Part shown: positions 41,201 to 51,170 of the stretch, one piece after another | Layout of the letters: each line of letters starts with the position of its first letter | Position numbering within the stretch: position 1 is the first letter of the stretch | Assembly: GCF_000621025.1 (NCBI RefSeq) | Contig: NZ_KK211206.1 | Location: 389,498 to 453,497 of the forward strand | DNA length: 64,000 bases | Direction of reading: 5' to 3' | Source of the DNA: Brackiella oedipodis DSM 13743 | Lineage (GTDB): Bacteria; Pseudomonadota; Gammaproteobacteria; Burkholderiales; Burkholderiaceae_B | The notes under the pieces: model-generated | The model's database searches: none | What the model saw: only the letters and a program-made list of their open reading frames with translations | Told to the model about the DNA's origin: nothing | Position numbers and translations under genes: made by a program

Positions 41201-41808
41201 GTGAAATTCTGGGTGAATCGCAATCGGGTAATATCCATGAGGTCGGCTTTAGCCTATATACGGACATGCTCAATCAAGCGATTCGCGCTCTCAAAAAAGG
41301 TCAGGAGCCTGATTATGAATCGCCGTTTGAGCATGGCTGTGAAGTCAAACTCCATAGTAGCGCGCTGCTACCCAATGACTATTGTCCAGATATTAATGTG
41401 CGTTTGAGTTTTTATAAGCGACTCTCGCATGTCCAGGACAATGCCGATATTATGGCCATCCAAGAAGAAATGATCGATCGTCTAGGTACCTTGCCAGAAC
41501 CCGCCAAACTCTTGTTGGCTAGCCACAAAATCCGTCTGCAAGCCGAGCAGTTCGATATTAATGTCGTCGATATTAGTGAAACACAAGCCCAGTTTAGCTT
41601 TAGTGCCAAGCCGCAGGTGGATCCTGTGAGCTTAATTGAGTTGGTGCAAAGTAATAAACAAGTGCATTTTAGTGGTCCAGAAAAAATTAAATTGGAATAC
41701 AAAGCCAATCTCTCTATAGAACAGCGGATTCAAGCCGTCATGGCCGTTTTACAGCAAATGCGCACGCTGCCGAGCCCAGCCAGCACAGCGACAACGCGCG
41801 TCAACTAA
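38275..41808 (+). CDS. mfd: Transcription-repair coupling factor Mfd
   Basis: A 1177-residue translocase that removes stalled RNA polymerase and recruits UvrA. The UvrB-like N-terminus (up to about 330), the RNA polymerase-binding domain (about 490-560) and the RecG-like motor (Walker A GDVGFGKTE, DEEH box IIDEEHRFGV, motif VI QLRGRVGRS) are all present, then the TRCF C-terminal domain. The first codon is TTG 38275; an in-frame ATG at 38284 would remove only three residues and may be the true start. Confidence 0.97.
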   Translation: MTTMSSTLANFIASFSTRLKAGQKLQQALPPGSGDAYYLAQLQANRQGPIVIFCADPLQARRLSQEIKLFNTKAKVHLFPDWETLPYDSFSPHQDLISERLQTLHALQQHAVDILLIPVTTALYCLPPTAFLAAYTFAFKQGQRLDLEALKQQLTLANYQHVSQVARSGEFSIRGSIIDIFPMGSVLPYRLDLFDDEIDSIRSFDVDTQRSIYSVRQVDLLPGREFPLDEEARNNFRSRFRETFEGDPSKTLPYRDISQGIAFAGVEYYLPLFFEQTATIFDYLSGAYLAVTIGDLSSVISDFSQDTQNRYRFLNSDRERPVLPPEALFLTQEAFFTQLKNYPRLHLQATQASETPDHGSPLDFITSVPNIAVQRRSEHPFKALSQLLKQAKAQAQSIILCADSDGRRETLLQTMGDYGLKVNKVYDDLPELSSVTELFSISTTPLFQGFGLNDLNCLLITENELYPDSASSGQRHRRNQQENRDNIDAMVRDLSELREGDPVVHIDYGIGRYCGLVNMTVDGAEVEMLKLQYANDSTLYVPVSQLHVISRYGAGDPENAPLHTLGSGQWDKARKRAAKQVRDTAAELLSLYAHRQARAGQSMQLPMSDYQRFASEFKFEETPDQADAIKAVISDMAAPRPMDRLVCGDVGFGKTEVALRAAFIAIANGKQVALLCPTTLLAEQHAQTFRDRFADWPVKVAELSRFRASKEVTQTLQGLADGTIDIVIGTHKLLSKGTQFKRLGLVIIDEEHRFGVRQKEALKALRTEVDILTLTATPIPRTLGMSLDGIRDFSVIATAPQKRLAIKTFVRREDNSTIREAVLRELKRGGQVYFLHNEVDTIYNRQARLQELLPEARIGVAHGQLPERELEQVMKNFYQQRFNILLCTTIIETGIDVPSANTIIIHRADRLGLAQLHQLRGRVGRSHHQAYAYLLTPGEDAISSNARKRLEAIQSMEELGSGFYLAMHDLEIRGTGEILGESQSGNIHEVGFSLYTDMLNQAIRALKKGQEPDYESPFEHGCEVKLHSSALLPNDYCPDINVRLSFYKRLSHVQDNADIMAIQEEMIDRLGTLPEPAKLLLASHKIRLQAEQFDINVVDISETQAQFSFSAKPQVDPVSLIELVQSNKQVHFSGPEKIKLEYKANLSIEQRIQAVMAVLQQMRTLPSPASTATTRVN

Positions 41809-41817
41809 GGAATGATG

Positions 41818-42708
41818 ATGTTGCATGAGTTTTTGAATGCGGCGCCTGAACCAGCCGCTAAGCCCAGTAATTGCTTATTGCTGCAGAGTCCTGCACTAGA
41901 CGATGCGCTGCTAGAGCAAGCGGCCGCCCTACTCGAGGCCGAGACGGTTAAACGCCTGCACAATTATGCCGTGCGTTTTTTTGATGTGGCGCCTGCTGAG
42001 TTGCCGTCGTTTTACACTTGGGCAGAGCAACACAAAATCGATTACGCTTTGCTTGAGCACTTGGTGCCCATGTCACAAATTAAATTAATCGCCATGGACA
42101 TGGATTCCACCTTAATTAATATCGAATGCATCGATGAGATCGCTGCCATCGCTGGTCGCAAGGCCGAAGTGGCCGCTATCACCGAGGCCGCCATGCGTGG
42201 CGAGATTAAGGATTTTGCAGAGAGTTTACGGCGCCGCGTCGCCTTGCTCAAAGGTGTGCCCGCGACGGCACTCGAAGCGGTGTTTACACAAAAATTACGC
42301 CTCAATCCGGGCGCCCAACAACTCATCCAAACCGCACAAAAACATGGCATTAAGACCTTATTAGTCTCTGGCGGCTTCACGTTTTTTACTGAACGTTTGC
42401 AACAGCAATTGGGCCTAGACTACGCGTATGCCAATGAGCTAGCGATCAGTGATGGCGTGTTAACGGGTCAGGTGCTAGGACCCATTTTGGATGGTGCTGC
42501 TAAAGCCGCCCATCTCCAAGCCCTCGCGAAAGACCTGGACCTCACTCCAGAAAACTGTATTGCCATGGGTGATGGTTCTAATGACTTACCAATGATGCGT
42601 TGCGTTGCCTATTCGTTTGCTTATTGCGCCAAGCCCGCCGTCCAAGCCCAGGCACGCTTTAAGCTTAATCATAATGGCTTAAACGCCGCCCTTACCCTTT
42701 TTGAATAA
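41818..42708 (+). CDS. serB: Phosphoserine phosphatase
   Basis: A HAD-family enzyme for the last step of serine synthesis. The nucleophile motif is MDMDSTLINIECIDE, motif II is LLVSGGFTFF and motif III is AMGDGSNDLPMM. An N-terminal domain of about 90 residues precedes the HAD core, as in E. coli SerB. Three ATG codons stand in a row from 41812; the third (41818) has the best distance to AAGGA and is chosen. The gene begins 9 bp after the mfd stop, suggesting coupling. Confidence 0.95.
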   Translation: MLHEFLNAAPEPAAKPSNCLLLQSPALDDALLEQAAALLEAETVKRLHNYAVRFFDVAPAELPSFYTWAEQHKIDYALLEHLVPMSQIKLIAMDMDSTLINIECIDEIAAIAGRKAEVAAITEAAMRGEIKDFAESLRRRVALLKGVPATALEAVFTQKLRLNPGAQQLIQTAQKHGIKTLLVSGGFTFFTERLQQQLGLDYAYANELAISDGVLTGQVLGPILDGAAKAAHLQALAKDLDLTPENCIAMGDGSNDLPMMRCVAYSFAYCAKPAVQAQARFKLNHNGLNAALTLFE

Positions 42709-42788
42709 ATGTAAAGTAGCCGCAGCCCCAACCGCGATGATCCCGAGAACTACTTAAACCGTTGCGGTACAGTATCGACGAGCAGCGC

Positions 42789-43835
42789 TTATTTTTTGAG
42801 ATTGTCTGGGTTATCGGCCTCAGAGGTAAAGGCATCGGCATAAAAACTGTCTTCAGGTAAGCCTTTTTGACGGAGTAATTCCATGGCATGCATGACCATG
42901 CCTGGATTACCACAGGCATAGACTTGATAATTGCTCAAGTCCGTAAAATCTTCATCGATGGCATGCTGGATATAACCACGGCGCCCTTGCCATTCTTTAT
43001 CATCCTCGGCACGCGAAAGCACAGGATGATAATTAAAAAAGTCCAGTTGCTGTTGCCATTGCAGACATAAATCATGCATATACAGGTCACTGGCTTGACG
43101 CACCCCCCAATAAAAATCAACAGGGCGATGGATATTTTCGGCGATCAAGTCTTCCATCATGGCTTTTATGGGCGCAAAGCCAGTGCCCGTTGCCATAAAA
43201 ATCATGGGCTTATCGCTCTCTTTACGTAGGAAAAAAGAACCCAGCGGCCCCTCCATACGCATAATTTGGCGCGCTTTCATGGCGGGTTCAGTCGCACCAA
43301 ACACATGATCAGTAAATAACCCCCCTGGCATATGTTTAATATGCAACTCAACCACACCATCGCTACAAGCACGATTGGCCATTGAATAAGAGCGTCTCAC
43401 ATTGCCTTTGAGCAGCATATCCATGAACTGACCACTATAGTATTTATAGGGTTGGTTAGCAGGCATTTGTAGTTTGAGAACCATGACATCGGTGCCGTGT
43501 TGCGTCATTTCTACCACGCGGCACGGCATTTTCCTGACGATGATATCGGCCAAGACTTGGACTTCACGACTTTCAATCACCAGGTCCGATTTTGCAAACG
43601 TTTCACAAAACAAGGTTTGCCCTTGTGCGCGATCCTGCTCGGTCAACAGCATTTGCGTGCCATTGCCCGCCTCATACTCGCCACTGAGGACTTTGCCCTG
43701 ACAACTCGTACAGGAACCATTTTTGCAACTATAAGGTAGGACAATACCAGCCTCTAAGGCGGCGTCTAAAACGGTTTGTTGCTCTTGTACTTGAAATTCA
43801 TGTCCACTCGGTTGGACCGTGACTTTATAACTCAT
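42789..43835 (-). CDS. [2Fe-2S] ferredoxin-linked flavin reductase, CDP-6-deoxy-glucoseen reductase-like
   Basis: A 348-residue single-component electron-transfer protein. Residues 1-90 are a plant-type ferredoxin domain (C37, C42, C45, C78). An FAD domain with RSYSMANR (about 134-141) and an NAD domain with MATGTGFAPIKAMM and YACGNPGMV follow. Betaproteobacteria carry such a protein often annotated as CDP-6-deoxy-delta-3,4-glucoseen reductase, but no deoxysugar genes are near. Its acceptor is not known. It lies downstream of parC beyond a terminator. Confidence 0.85.
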   Translation of the reverse strand: MSYKVTVQPSGHEFQVQEQQTVLDAALEAGIVLPYSCKNGSCTSCQGKVLSGEYEAGNGTQMLLTEQDRAQGQTLFCETFAKSDLVIESREVQVLADIIVRKMPCRVVEMTQHGTDVMVLKLQMPANQPYKYYSGQFMDMLLKGNVRRSYSMANRACSDGVVELHIKHMPGGLFTDHVFGATEPAMKARQIMRMEGPLGSFFLRKESDKPMIFMATGTGFAPIKAMMEDLIAENIHRPVDFYWGVRQASDLYMHDLCLQWQQQLDFFNYHPVLSRAEDDKEWQGRRGYIQHAIDEDFTDLSNYQVYACGNPGMVMHAMELLRQKGLPEDSFYADAFTSEADNPDNLKK

Positions 43836-43865
43836 ACCTACGGCTTAATTGTTTTTGTTAACGGT

Positions 43866-43903
43866 TAAAAATACTGGCCTGCCCAGCGCACGGCCGGGCA
43901 GGC
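43866..43903 (-). terminator. Rho-independent terminator of parC
   Basis: An 8-bp GC-rich stem GCCTGCCC / GGGCAGGC with an 11-nt loop, followed on the minus strand after five bases by TTTTT. Confidence 0.7.
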
Positions 43904-43929
43904 ACATACAGCGTGTGCATAGCTCAGAT

Positions 43930-46248
43930 TTATTCGGCGACTGGCTCGGCAGGACGTGACAATTGCGGCGCTTTGATCTTGTGTTTAAAAGACTTACCTT
44001 TGCGCCCACGTGATCCCATATAGTCTTGTAAATCACTGGCTTTAAGGATTTCGGTCATGATTTTTTTGCGATACTCGCCACTGATGGCCAAACCCGCTGG
44101 CCCAAACGCTTGGATTTGGGCTAATGGGTCCTGACTCTCTACATTCATGAGTTTAGTCCCCTTGCCACCACCTTTTAGGTACTTGATTTCAGAACAGTCA
44201 ATCAGTAGCAGTCGTTGTTTTTCAGATAAAAGCGCTAGCTTATCATCGTCGGCGTGCAGAGCCACAGGGCGCAGCAAATCGGCTTCTAGATTAATAAAGC
44301 TTTTGCCGGCTTTAAGGCGCGAACTCATATCAGCCACACAAGTCATAAAGCCAACCCCATTGCTCTGCGCTAAAAGCCAGCGATCTTGATCGGCACCTAC
44401 TAGCATATGCACAATACTAGTCCCCGCCTGAATCTCGGCCAGGGCGGTAATCGGTTGTCCATCGCCACGGGCGGAGGGCAGATTAGCCACTGCCACGGTA
44501 TAGACTTGACCATTGTCACCAATAGCAATCAGGTTATCGGTACTGCGACACTCAAAGGTCGCATACAAAGCATCGCCTGATTTAAAGTTAAACTGCTCGG
44601 CACTATGGCCATGTCCCTGACGACTACGGAGCCAACCCTTACTTGAGACAACCACGGTGACTGGCTCATCTGGAATTTTGACCTCAATACTGGCCTTAGC
44701 GGCGGTTTCAATCAGTGTACGACGTTCATCGCCGTATTTGTCGGCATCCGCCTTGAGCTCTTTACTAATCAGGCGACGCAGGGCGTTAGCATCACCTAAG
44801 AGATGTTCGAGCTCCGCCCGTTGTTGCTTTTTATCCTCGAGTTCTTGCTCGATTTTAAAGCCCTCGAGACGCGCCAATTGGCGTAGACGCATCTCTAAAA
44901 TATCCTCGGCCTGTCGTTCGCTGAGAGTAAAACGCTGCATCAAGGCCGCTTTGGGATCATCGGATTCTCGAATGGTTTGAATCACTTCATCAACATTCAA
45001 GTACACCAACATGCGCCCTTCCAGGACATGGATACGATCTAAGACCTTATCAAGACGAAATTGCGTGCGGCGTGTCACCGTACTGGTACGAAAACGCAAC
45101 CATTGCGCTAGGATGTCTTTAAGACAGCGCTGCGCCGGTTTTCCATCGATACCAATACAGACCAGGTTAATCGCGACATTGCCTTCCAAACTGGTTTTAG
45201 CGAGCAACTGATTGACAAATTCTTGACGGTTAATGCGTGATGATTTGGGTTCAAACACCAAGCGCACAGCTGCTTCTTTGCCAGATTCATCGCGCACTGT
45301 ATCGAGCATAGACAGCATCGAAGCTTTAGCGTGTTGTTGTTCTTGACTGAGCGATTTTTTGCCGGCCTTGAGCTTCGGATTCGTAATATCCTCGATCTCT
45401 TCGAGAATTTTTTGGCTCGAGGTATTTGGAGGTAATTCTGTAACCACCAATTGCCATTGATTGCGGGCTAACTCTTCAAACACCCAACGGGCTCGCACTT
45501 TAAGTGAGCCCTTGCCTTTGGCGTAGATCTGCTCAATTTCACTGCGCTCAGAAATAATTTGTGCCCCATTCACAAAATCAGGGCCTGGAATATAGTGCAT
45601 TAAGTCGGCCGTACTGAGCTCGGGTTGCTTTAGTAAGGCCATACAGGCTTGTGCCACTTCATGTAAATTATGCGACACTACTTCTGTGGCCATGCCCACG
45701 GCAATCCCCGAGGCACCATTCAACAGCATCATGGGCAAGCGCGCCGGCAGCATTTTCGGTTCTTGCTCAGTACCATCATAATTGGGCATAAAATCGACCG
45801 TGCCCTCATTGAGCTCGTCGAGCAGTAAATTGGCATAGGCGGTCAAACGGGCCTCTGTATAACGCATGGCCGCTGCGCCATCGCCATCTCTTGAGCCAAA
45901 ATTACCCTGACCATCAATCAGCGGATAACGTAAGGTGAACTGTTGTGCCATGCGCACCATCGCGTCGTAGGCGGGTTGATCACCGTGGGGATGAAAACGA
46001 CCTAAGACGTCCCCGACAACACGCGCCGATTTAACAGGCTTGGCGCCTGCTTTCAGATTCATTTGGTGCATCGCAAAAAGAATCCGTCGCTGCACCGGTT
46101 TTTGGCCGTCACAAACATCTGGTAACGCCCTGCCTTTGACCACCGAAACGGCATAGTCTAAATAGGCTTTTTCGGCGTAGTATCCTAAGGTAATCAAGTC
46201 TTGCCCAGACTCTTTTGCAAATAAATCCGTTTGATCCATGTTATCCAT
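43930..46248 (-). CDS. parC: DNA topoisomerase IV subunit A
   Basis: A 772-residue type IIA topoisomerase subunit that decatenates daughter chromosomes. The catalytic tyrosine is in [10 protein letters not shown], and the quinolone region reads [13 protein letters not shown] (residues 86-98). The position equal to E. coli Ser80 is Gln91 and that of Glu84 is Asp95. The C-terminal part has the beta-pinwheel repeats of ParC, ending in a basic tail. It starts 1 bp after the parE stop, a coupled pair. Confidence 0.95.
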   Translation of the reverse strand: MDNMDQTDLFAKESGQDLITLGYYAEKAYLDYAVSVVKGRALPDVCDGQKPVQRRILFAMHQMNLKAGAKPVKSARVVGDVLGRFHPHGDQPAYDAMVRMAQQFTLRYPLIDGQGNFGSRDGDGAAAMRYTEARLTAYANLLLDELNEGTVDFMPNYDGTEQEPKMLPARLPMMLLNGASGIAVGMATEVVSHNLHEVAQACMALLKQPELSTADLMHYIPGPDFVNGAQIISERSEIEQIYAKGKGSLKVRARWVFEELARNQWQLVVTELPPNTSSQKILEEIEDITNPKLKAGKKSLSQEQQHAKASMLSMLDTVRDESGKEAAVRLVFEPKSSRINRQEFVNQLLAKTSLEGNVAINLVCIGIDGKPAQRCLKDILAQWLRFRTSTVTRRTQFRLDKVLDRIHVLEGRMLVYLNVDEVIQTIRESDDPKAALMQRFTLSERQAEDILEMRLRQLARLEGFKIEQELEDKKQQRAELEHLLGDANALRRLISKELKADADKYGDERRTLIETAAKASIEVKIPDEPVTVVVSSKGWLRSRQGHGHSAEQFNFKSGDALYATFECRSTDNLIAIGDNGQVYTVAVANLPSARGDGQPITALAEIQAGTSIVHMLVGADQDRWLLAQSNGVGFMTCVADMSSRLKAGKSFINLEADLLRPVALHADDDKLALLSEKQRLLLIDCSEIKYLKGGGKGTKLMNVESQDPLAQIQAFGPAGLAISGEYRKKIMTEILKASDLQDYMGSRGRKGKSFKHKIKAPQLSRPAEPVAE

Positions 46249-46249
46249 G

Positions 46250-48223
46250 TTAAATATCCAATTCTGCTAAGTTGCCTTTATCTTCCAGCCAGGCGCGGCG
46301 TTGTGCGGATTCGCTTTTGGCCATTAACATATCAAAAACCGCCAAGGTTTGCTCTGGGCTCAGTTCACCATAAGCCACCGGTAATAAACGCCGCGTATCC
46401 GGATTCATCGTCGTCTCCCAGAGCTGCTCTGGACTCATTTCACCCAAGCCTTTAAAGCGGCTGATCGATAAGGCATTGGACTTAATATTCTCCTTGCTGA
46501 GTTTTTCTGTGACAGCGTCAAGCTCATTGTTGTCGAGGCAATAAATCTTGCGCATTGGACGCTTGCCTTGCGCCGGTACATCGACCCTATAAAGGGGGGG
46601 TTGCGCAATATACACAAAGCCATTTTCGACAAGCTTCGGAAAATGCTTATAAAACAGCGTTAGCAGTAGAACTTGAATATGTGAGCCATCGACATCGGCA
46701 TCGGACAAAATACAAATTCGTCGATAACGCAAGCCTGACAGATCAGGGTTGTCGCTAGCACTGTGGGGATCCACTCCAATGGCAACGGCAATATCATGGA
46801 TTTCGTTATTGGCAAATAAACGATCCCGATCCACCTCCCAGGCATTTAAGACCTTACCACGCAAGGGTAAAATCGCTTGGAATTCCTTATCACGACCCAT
46901 TTTGGCTGAGCCGCCCGCGGAGTCACCCTCCACTAAAAAGACTTCAGTGCGGCTCGTGTCATCGGATTCACAATCTGTCAACTTACCTGGTAACACTGCC
47001 ACGCCCGAGCTTTTGCGTTTTTCTACCTTTTTGCTAGCTCGATTACGCGCCTGCGCTTGCTTGATGGCTAGTTCGGCTAATTTACGTCCCCACTCCACAT
47101 TGGAGTTGAGCCACAATTCAAACGAGGTTTTGACAAAATTCGACACCAAACGCAAAGCATCACGACTGTTTAGGCGCTCTTTGGTCTGTCCTTGAAACTG
47201 TGGATCCAGAATTTTTGCCGATAACACAAAACTGGCTCTAGAAAACAGATCTTCGGCCAACAGTTTGACCCCTTTAGGTAAAAGATTATGTAATTCAATA
47301 AAACCTTTGAGGGCGGTAAAAAGTCCATCGCGCAGGCCTGCTTCGTGAGTTCCGCCTGCCGTCGTCGGAATCAGATTGACAAAAGACTCGCGGGCAATCG
47401 CGCCTTCTAGGGTCCAGGCCACCGCCCATTGTGCGCCCTCACCCTCAGAGAATTGCTCATCATTGGCGTCCATAAAGTTCTGATCGATAAACAACGGCAC
47501 CAATAATTCCTGATCGGCGAGCTCTTCTTGTAAATAACCTTGGAGACCCTCTTGGTAGAGCCAGCGCTTGGTTTCACCGGTTTTTTCTAGGGTCAAGGAA
47601 ATACTCACGCCCGGCAACAACACGGCTTTGCTCTGTAATAAATGCATTAAGTCGTTGAGCGGGATATGCTTGTTGTCAAAGTATTTAGGATCGGGCCAGA
47701 CCGTAACCGAAGTACCAGTTACGGATTTTTTGACCTTACCAACCGCTTGCAATGGCTTTTCGATATGGCCGCCATCCTTAAACACCAATTGATATTGTTG
47801 GCCGTCACGCTGTACATTGACTTCTAGACGGGTGGATAAGGCATTGGTCACCGAGACCCCGACGCCATGCAAGCCCCCCGAAAAGGCATAAGCCCCGCCC
47901 GCTTTTTTGTCGAATTTACCGCCGGCGTGCAATTGCGTAAAGACAATTTCAACCACTGGCAACTTTTCTTCGGCATGAAGCCCCACCGGAATACCACGTC
48001 CATCATCGCTGACCGTAACGCTTTGATCCGTGTGTAAGGTCACATCGATATGCTGACAAAATCCCGCCAACGCCTCATCGGCAGCATTATCAATCACCTC
48101 TTGCACAATATGCAGTGGTGTATCTGTGCGTGTATACATGCCAGGACGCTCGCGAACGGGCTCCAGTCCTTTGAGGACTCGAATCGACGCTTCATCGTAG
48201 GCGGTTTGACTGGATTTATTCAT
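46250..48223 (-). CDS. parE: DNA topoisomerase IV subunit B
   Basis: A 657-residue ATPase subunit. The GHKL ATP site shows [21 protein letters not shown] and [15 protein letters not shown]; the toprim domain has [14 protein letters not shown] and [10 protein letters not shown]. The length is that of ParE and not the longer GyrB. It precedes parC on the minus strand and together they make topoisomerase IV. Confidence 0.96.
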   Translation of the reverse strand: MNKSSQTAYDEASIRVLKGLEPVRERPGMYTRTDTPLHIVQEVIDNAADEALAGFCQHIDVTLHTDQSVTVSDDGRGIPVGLHAEEKLPVVEIVFTQLHAGGKFDKKAGGAYAFSGGLHGVGVSVTNALSTRLEVNVQRDGQQYQLVFKDGGHIEKPLQAVGKVKKSVTGTSVTVWPDPKYFDNKHIPLNDLMHLLQSKAVLLPGVSISLTLEKTGETKRWLYQEGLQGYLQEELADQELLVPLFIDQNFMDANDEQFSEGEGAQWAVAWTLEGAIARESFVNLIPTTAGGTHEAGLRDGLFTALKGFIELHNLLPKGVKLLAEDLFSRASFVLSAKILDPQFQGQTKERLNSRDALRLVSNFVKTSFELWLNSNVEWGRKLAELAIKQAQARNRASKKVEKRKSSGVAVLPGKLTDCESDDTSRTEVFLVEGDSAGGSAKMGRDKEFQAILPLRGKVLNAWEVDRDRLFANNEIHDIAVAIGVDPHSASDNPDLSGLRYRRICILSDADVDGSHIQVLLLTLFYKHFPKLVENGFVYIAQPPLYRVDVPAQGKRPMRKIYCLDNNELDAVTEKLSKENIKSNALSISRFKGLGEMSPEQLWETTMNPDTRRLLPVAYGELSPEQTLAVFDMLMAKSESAQRRAWLEDKGNLAELDI

Positions 48224-48995
48224 AATCGACTAAAAAAGTTGCTTTAGATTAATGAGTTATAAGGTTATTTGTTGTTTTTTGGGTATGGTTAACCCACTTT
48301 TTTAAAATAATGTTATTCTAACGTGATAATAAAGGCTAAAGGGCTCAGCAATGCTTTATTGAGCAATTCCCTATCATAAAAAGCCACAAGTTAGTACCCA
48401 TAAGCTCGTGTGACTAAACATGACCAAACGCGACCTCGCGTGATTATAAGACCACGTGTGGCATCAATGACCATTGATTGAACATTAAGTGAGCATTCAT
48501 GGATGACGGCTTGATAACTGAGTGATTGGCTGTCATGTGTGCACAGTTTATCCGGGCTCTTATTGTGATCAATGAATCAATATAAGCGTTCTGTTTACCC
48601 TACTATCCTAAGTCTTTCTATCCTTAGTTGGCCAAGCCTAATCTATGGGCCTCATCCATGATGCCTAAGCCATGACTTAGTACGATTTAATCGGACGATT
48701 TGATAGAGACTTAGGGAGTCCTAGCGTAAACCAGTGTAGGCACTATGCAGGCACTATGCTTGCCCAAGGTATGCAAACTAGCACAAGTTGCCACTGCCAC
48801 GATGATATCAGTGATATCCGCGAGTTCCTAGCAATGACGAGCCGCTCGCCATGCTAGCACATCGCACAACTACCCATGGGTTTATGCATTAAGGCCCGTT
48901 CACTAGCAGTCACGGCAAATAACTGTTTGCCCCTGATGCAAGGTGACCCGATTAGCCTACTAACGATTTTACTCTTGATTTTTTAGTGAGATACT
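48224..48995. other. Long divergent intergenic region between parE and trxA
   Basis: About 770 bp, the longest gap in the window, with no open frame or recognised RNA gene. It contains a 7-2-7 inverted repeat ATCAATG-AC-CATTGAT (48463-48478), a perfect 11-bp tandem duplication AGGCACTATGC (48738-48759) and two GATATC sites 3 bp apart (48804-48818). Promoters for parE and trxA should lie at its ends. Confidence 0.5.
48738..48759. repeat. Perfect 11-bp tandem duplication
   Basis: AGGCACTATGC occurs twice head to tail at 48738-48748 and 48749-48759 in the parE-trxA gap. Confidence 0.8.
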
Positions 48996-49322
48996 ATGAG
49001 CGACTTAATCAAAAACACCACAGAAGATAAATTCGATGCTGATGTTTTACAATCAGAACAACCTGTTTTGGTGGATTACTGGGCACCTTGGTGCGGTCCC
49101 TGTAAAGCCATCGCACCTCTTTTAGAAGAGGCTGCGACGCAATACAAAGATCGCCTCCAAGTGGTCAAAGTTGACGTCCAAGACTACCCTAACGTTGCCG
49201 CTAAATTTGGCGTACGTGGTATCCCAACACTCAAGTTATTCAAAAACGGTGAAGTCGTTGACACTAAAGTGGGTGCTGTAGACAAAAACCAATTATTTGG
49301 TTTTATCGATGGCCATATCTAA
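48996..49322 (+). CDS. trxA: Thioredoxin
   Basis: A 108-residue cytoplasmic thioredoxin with the redox site WCGPC (residues 32-36), the buried Asp in VLVDYWA and the cis-proline loop GIPTLK. It is the electron donor for ribonucleotide reductase, peroxiredoxins and others. It stands just before rho, a common proteobacterial order. Confidence 0.98.
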   Translation: MSDLIKNTTEDKFDADVLQSEQPVLVDYWAPWCGPCKAIAPLLEEAATQYKDRLQVVKVDVQDYPNVAAKFGVRGIPTLKLFKNGEVVDTKVGAVDKNQLFGFIDGHI

Positions 49323-49384
49323 TCTTCATTTCCAGCCTCTTTCTTAGCACATCACACAGACTTTTTTCAATTTACGCAAACACA

Positions 49385-49413
49385 GCCGCGGGTGCCTAGC
49401 ACCCGCAACGGCT
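49385..49413 (+). other. Strong hairpin between trxA and rho
   Basis: Stem GCGGGTGC-CTA-GCACCCGC with extra GCC/GGC outer pairs. It lacks a following T-run. It may end trxA transcripts inefficiently or belong to the rho leader, which is often self-regulated. Confidence 0.5.
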
Positions 49414-49453
49414 TGTTGACTATCAAACATCCTATCTCTGTATCACTACACTA

Positions 49454-50710
49454 ATGCATCTTAACGAACTTAAAACTAAAAAAGTCCCAGAATTACTGGA
49501 GATTGCCGCCGAGCTTAATATCGACAATGCCAACCGCTTGCGCAAACAAGAACTCATGTTTGCCATCATGAAAAAACGCGCCAAAACGGGCGAACAAATT
49601 TTTGGAGATGGGGTCTTAGAAGTCCTACCCGACGGCTTTGGCTTTTTGCGCTCTAGCGACACCTCTTACTTGGCCAGTGCGGAAGATATTTATATTTCCC
49701 CTTCACAAATTCGTCGCTTTAATTTGCATACTGGCGACTCTATCGAAGGCGAAGTTCGCGTTCCTAAAGAAAGTGAACGTTATTTTGCGCTCGTCAAAGT
49801 CGAACGCGTCAATGGTGTTTCTCCCGAAACCGTGAAACACCGCATGATTTTTGAAAACCTCACGCCTTTGCATCCAAATGAACCGATGATTTTGGAGCGC
49901 AATATCAAGAGTGAAGAAAATTACACGGGTCGCATTTTAGACATTTTTGCCCCTATTGGTAAGGGACAACGGGCGCTAATTGTCGCCAGCCCAAAATCTG
50001 GTAAAACGGTCATGATGCAACATATTGCACATTCCATTACCACCAACTACCCAGATTCCACCCTCATTGTGTTATTGGTCGATGAGCGTCCCGAAGAAGT
50101 CACTGAGATGCAACGCACGGTGCGTGGCGAAGTGATTGCCTCCACCTTTGATGAGCCCGCCACTCGCCACGTACAAGTGGCTGAGATGGTCATCGAAAAG
50201 GCCAAACGCTTGGTCGAACTCAAAAAAGACGTGGTCATCTTGCTCGATTCCATTACCCGTTTAGCTCGGGCCTACAATACCGTCGTCCCGGCCTCTGGCA
50301 AGGTCCTCACCGGGGGCGTGGATGCCAATGCTTTACAACGACCAAAACGCTTCTTTGGGGCGGCACGTAATATCGAAGAAGGCGGTTCCCTTACGATTAT
50401 TGGTACCGCTTTGATTGAAACAGGTAGCCGCATGGATGAGGTCATTTATGAAGAGTTTAAGGGTACGGGTAACGCCGAGATTCATCTCGAGCGTCGTCTG
50501 GCTGAAAAACGCCTCTACCCTGCTATTAACCTCAATAAATCGGGCACCCGTCGTGAGGAACTACTCATGAAAGCCGACAAGCTCCAAAAAACCTGGGTCT
50601 TACGCAAATTCATTCATGATATGGACGAGGTGGAAGCCATGGAATTCATTATGGATAAGGTCCGTGCTACTAAAACGAATGATGAGTTTTTTGATATGAT
50701 GAAGCGCTAA
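49454..50710 (+). CDS. rho: Transcription termination factor Rho
   Basis: A 418-residue hexameric RNA helicase. The N-terminal helical and cold-shock RNA-binding domains (about 1-125, with DGFGFLRS and [10 protein letters not shown]) precede the ATPase with Walker A ASPKSGKT (about 178-185), the Q-loop and the R-loop region TGGVDANAL. The length is that of the compact Rho without inserts. A good terminator follows. Confidence 0.98.
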   Translation: MHLNELKTKKVPELLEIAAELNIDNANRLRKQELMFAIMKKRAKTGEQIFGDGVLEVLPDGFGFLRSSDTSYLASAEDIYISPSQIRRFNLHTGDSIEGEVRVPKESERYFALVKVERVNGVSPETVKHRMIFENLTPLHPNEPMILERNIKSEENYTGRILDIFAPIGKGQRALIVASPKSGKTVMMQHIAHSITTNYPDSTLIVLLVDERPEEVTEMQRTVRGEVIASTFDEPATRHVQVAEMVIEKAKRLVELKKDVVILLDSITRLARAYNTVVPASGKVLTGGVDANALQRPKRFFGAARNIEEGGSLTIIGTALIETGSRMDEVIYEEFKGTGNAEIHLERRLAEKRLYPAINLNKSGTRREELLMKADKLQKTWVLRKFIHDMDEVEAMEFIMDKVRATKTNDEFFDMMKR

Positions 50711-50750
50711 CTAGCGTTGGGCGGTTTGCCTAAAGTATCAAAGAATGACC

Positions 50751-50781
50751 AAAGCCACTGTGATAACCAGTGGCTTTTTTT
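50751..50781 (+). terminator. Rho-independent terminator of rho
   Basis: A 10-bp stem AAAGCCACTG / CAGTGGCTTT with a 7-nt loop and a run of T residues. Confidence 0.92.
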
Positions 50782-50966
50782 GTCAGTATATCTTGTACAA
50801 GCTATAGGGCAAGGGCTTAGGCATGAGGGTGTTAAATGTAACACGCTGGGTCTAGAGCTGGGTTTTAGACTGAATGCCGTTCAAGACTTAACGCTACTTA
50901 GCGTTTAGCCACTAAAAAAACAGCAAAACGAATAATTAAAATGCCAACGCACTGTTACAGATAATG

Positions 50967-51042
50967 GAATAAAGCTGAGACAAAGGAAGAATAAAGGTGA
51001 AACAAGGAGAGATAAAGGGAGAATAAAGCTGGGCTAAAGATG
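50967..51042. repeat. Imperfect 22-bp tandem repeat, purine-rich
   Basis: Units starting GAATAAAG at 50967, 50989 and 51021 are 22 bp each, with a 10-bp truncated unit at 51011. The plus strand is almost free of pyrimidines except T and C at fixed places. It lies 50 bp downstream of the tRNA 3' end. Confidence 0.6.
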
Positions 51043-51093
51043 GCACAACGATGTAATCATACTGGACTATAGTGAATCAAATGCCATAGCCAT

Positions 51094-51170
51094 TGGTCCC
51101 CCCGGCTGGACTTGAACCAGCGACCAAAGGATTATGAGTCCTCTGCTCTAACCAACTGAGCTACAGGGGG
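51094..51170 (-). tRNA. tRNA with anticodon CAT, most likely tRNA-Ile2 (lysidine type)
   Basis: A full 77-nt cloverleaf including an encoded CCA. Acceptor stem CCCCCTG / CGGGGGG, D arm GCTC-AGTTGGTTA-GAGC, anticodon stem GAGGA / TCCTT around loop CTCATAA, variable loop TGGTC, T arm GCTGG-TTCAAGT-CCAGC. The anticodon is CAT. The anticodon stem and the T arm resemble E. coli tRNA-Ile2 (CAU, modified to lysidine) more than elongator or initiator tRNA-Met. Elongator tRNA-Met is the main alternative. Confidence 0.9.

Larger units (their letters stand above)
50711..51093. other. Intergenic region between rho and the tRNA
   Basis: About 380 bp. After the rho terminator come an inverted repeat AACGCTA-CT-TAGCGTT (50891-50906), GTGTTA-N4-TAACAC (about 50829-50844) and a four-copy 22-bp imperfect tandem repeat (50967-51042). 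No gene was recognised. Confidence 0.5.
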
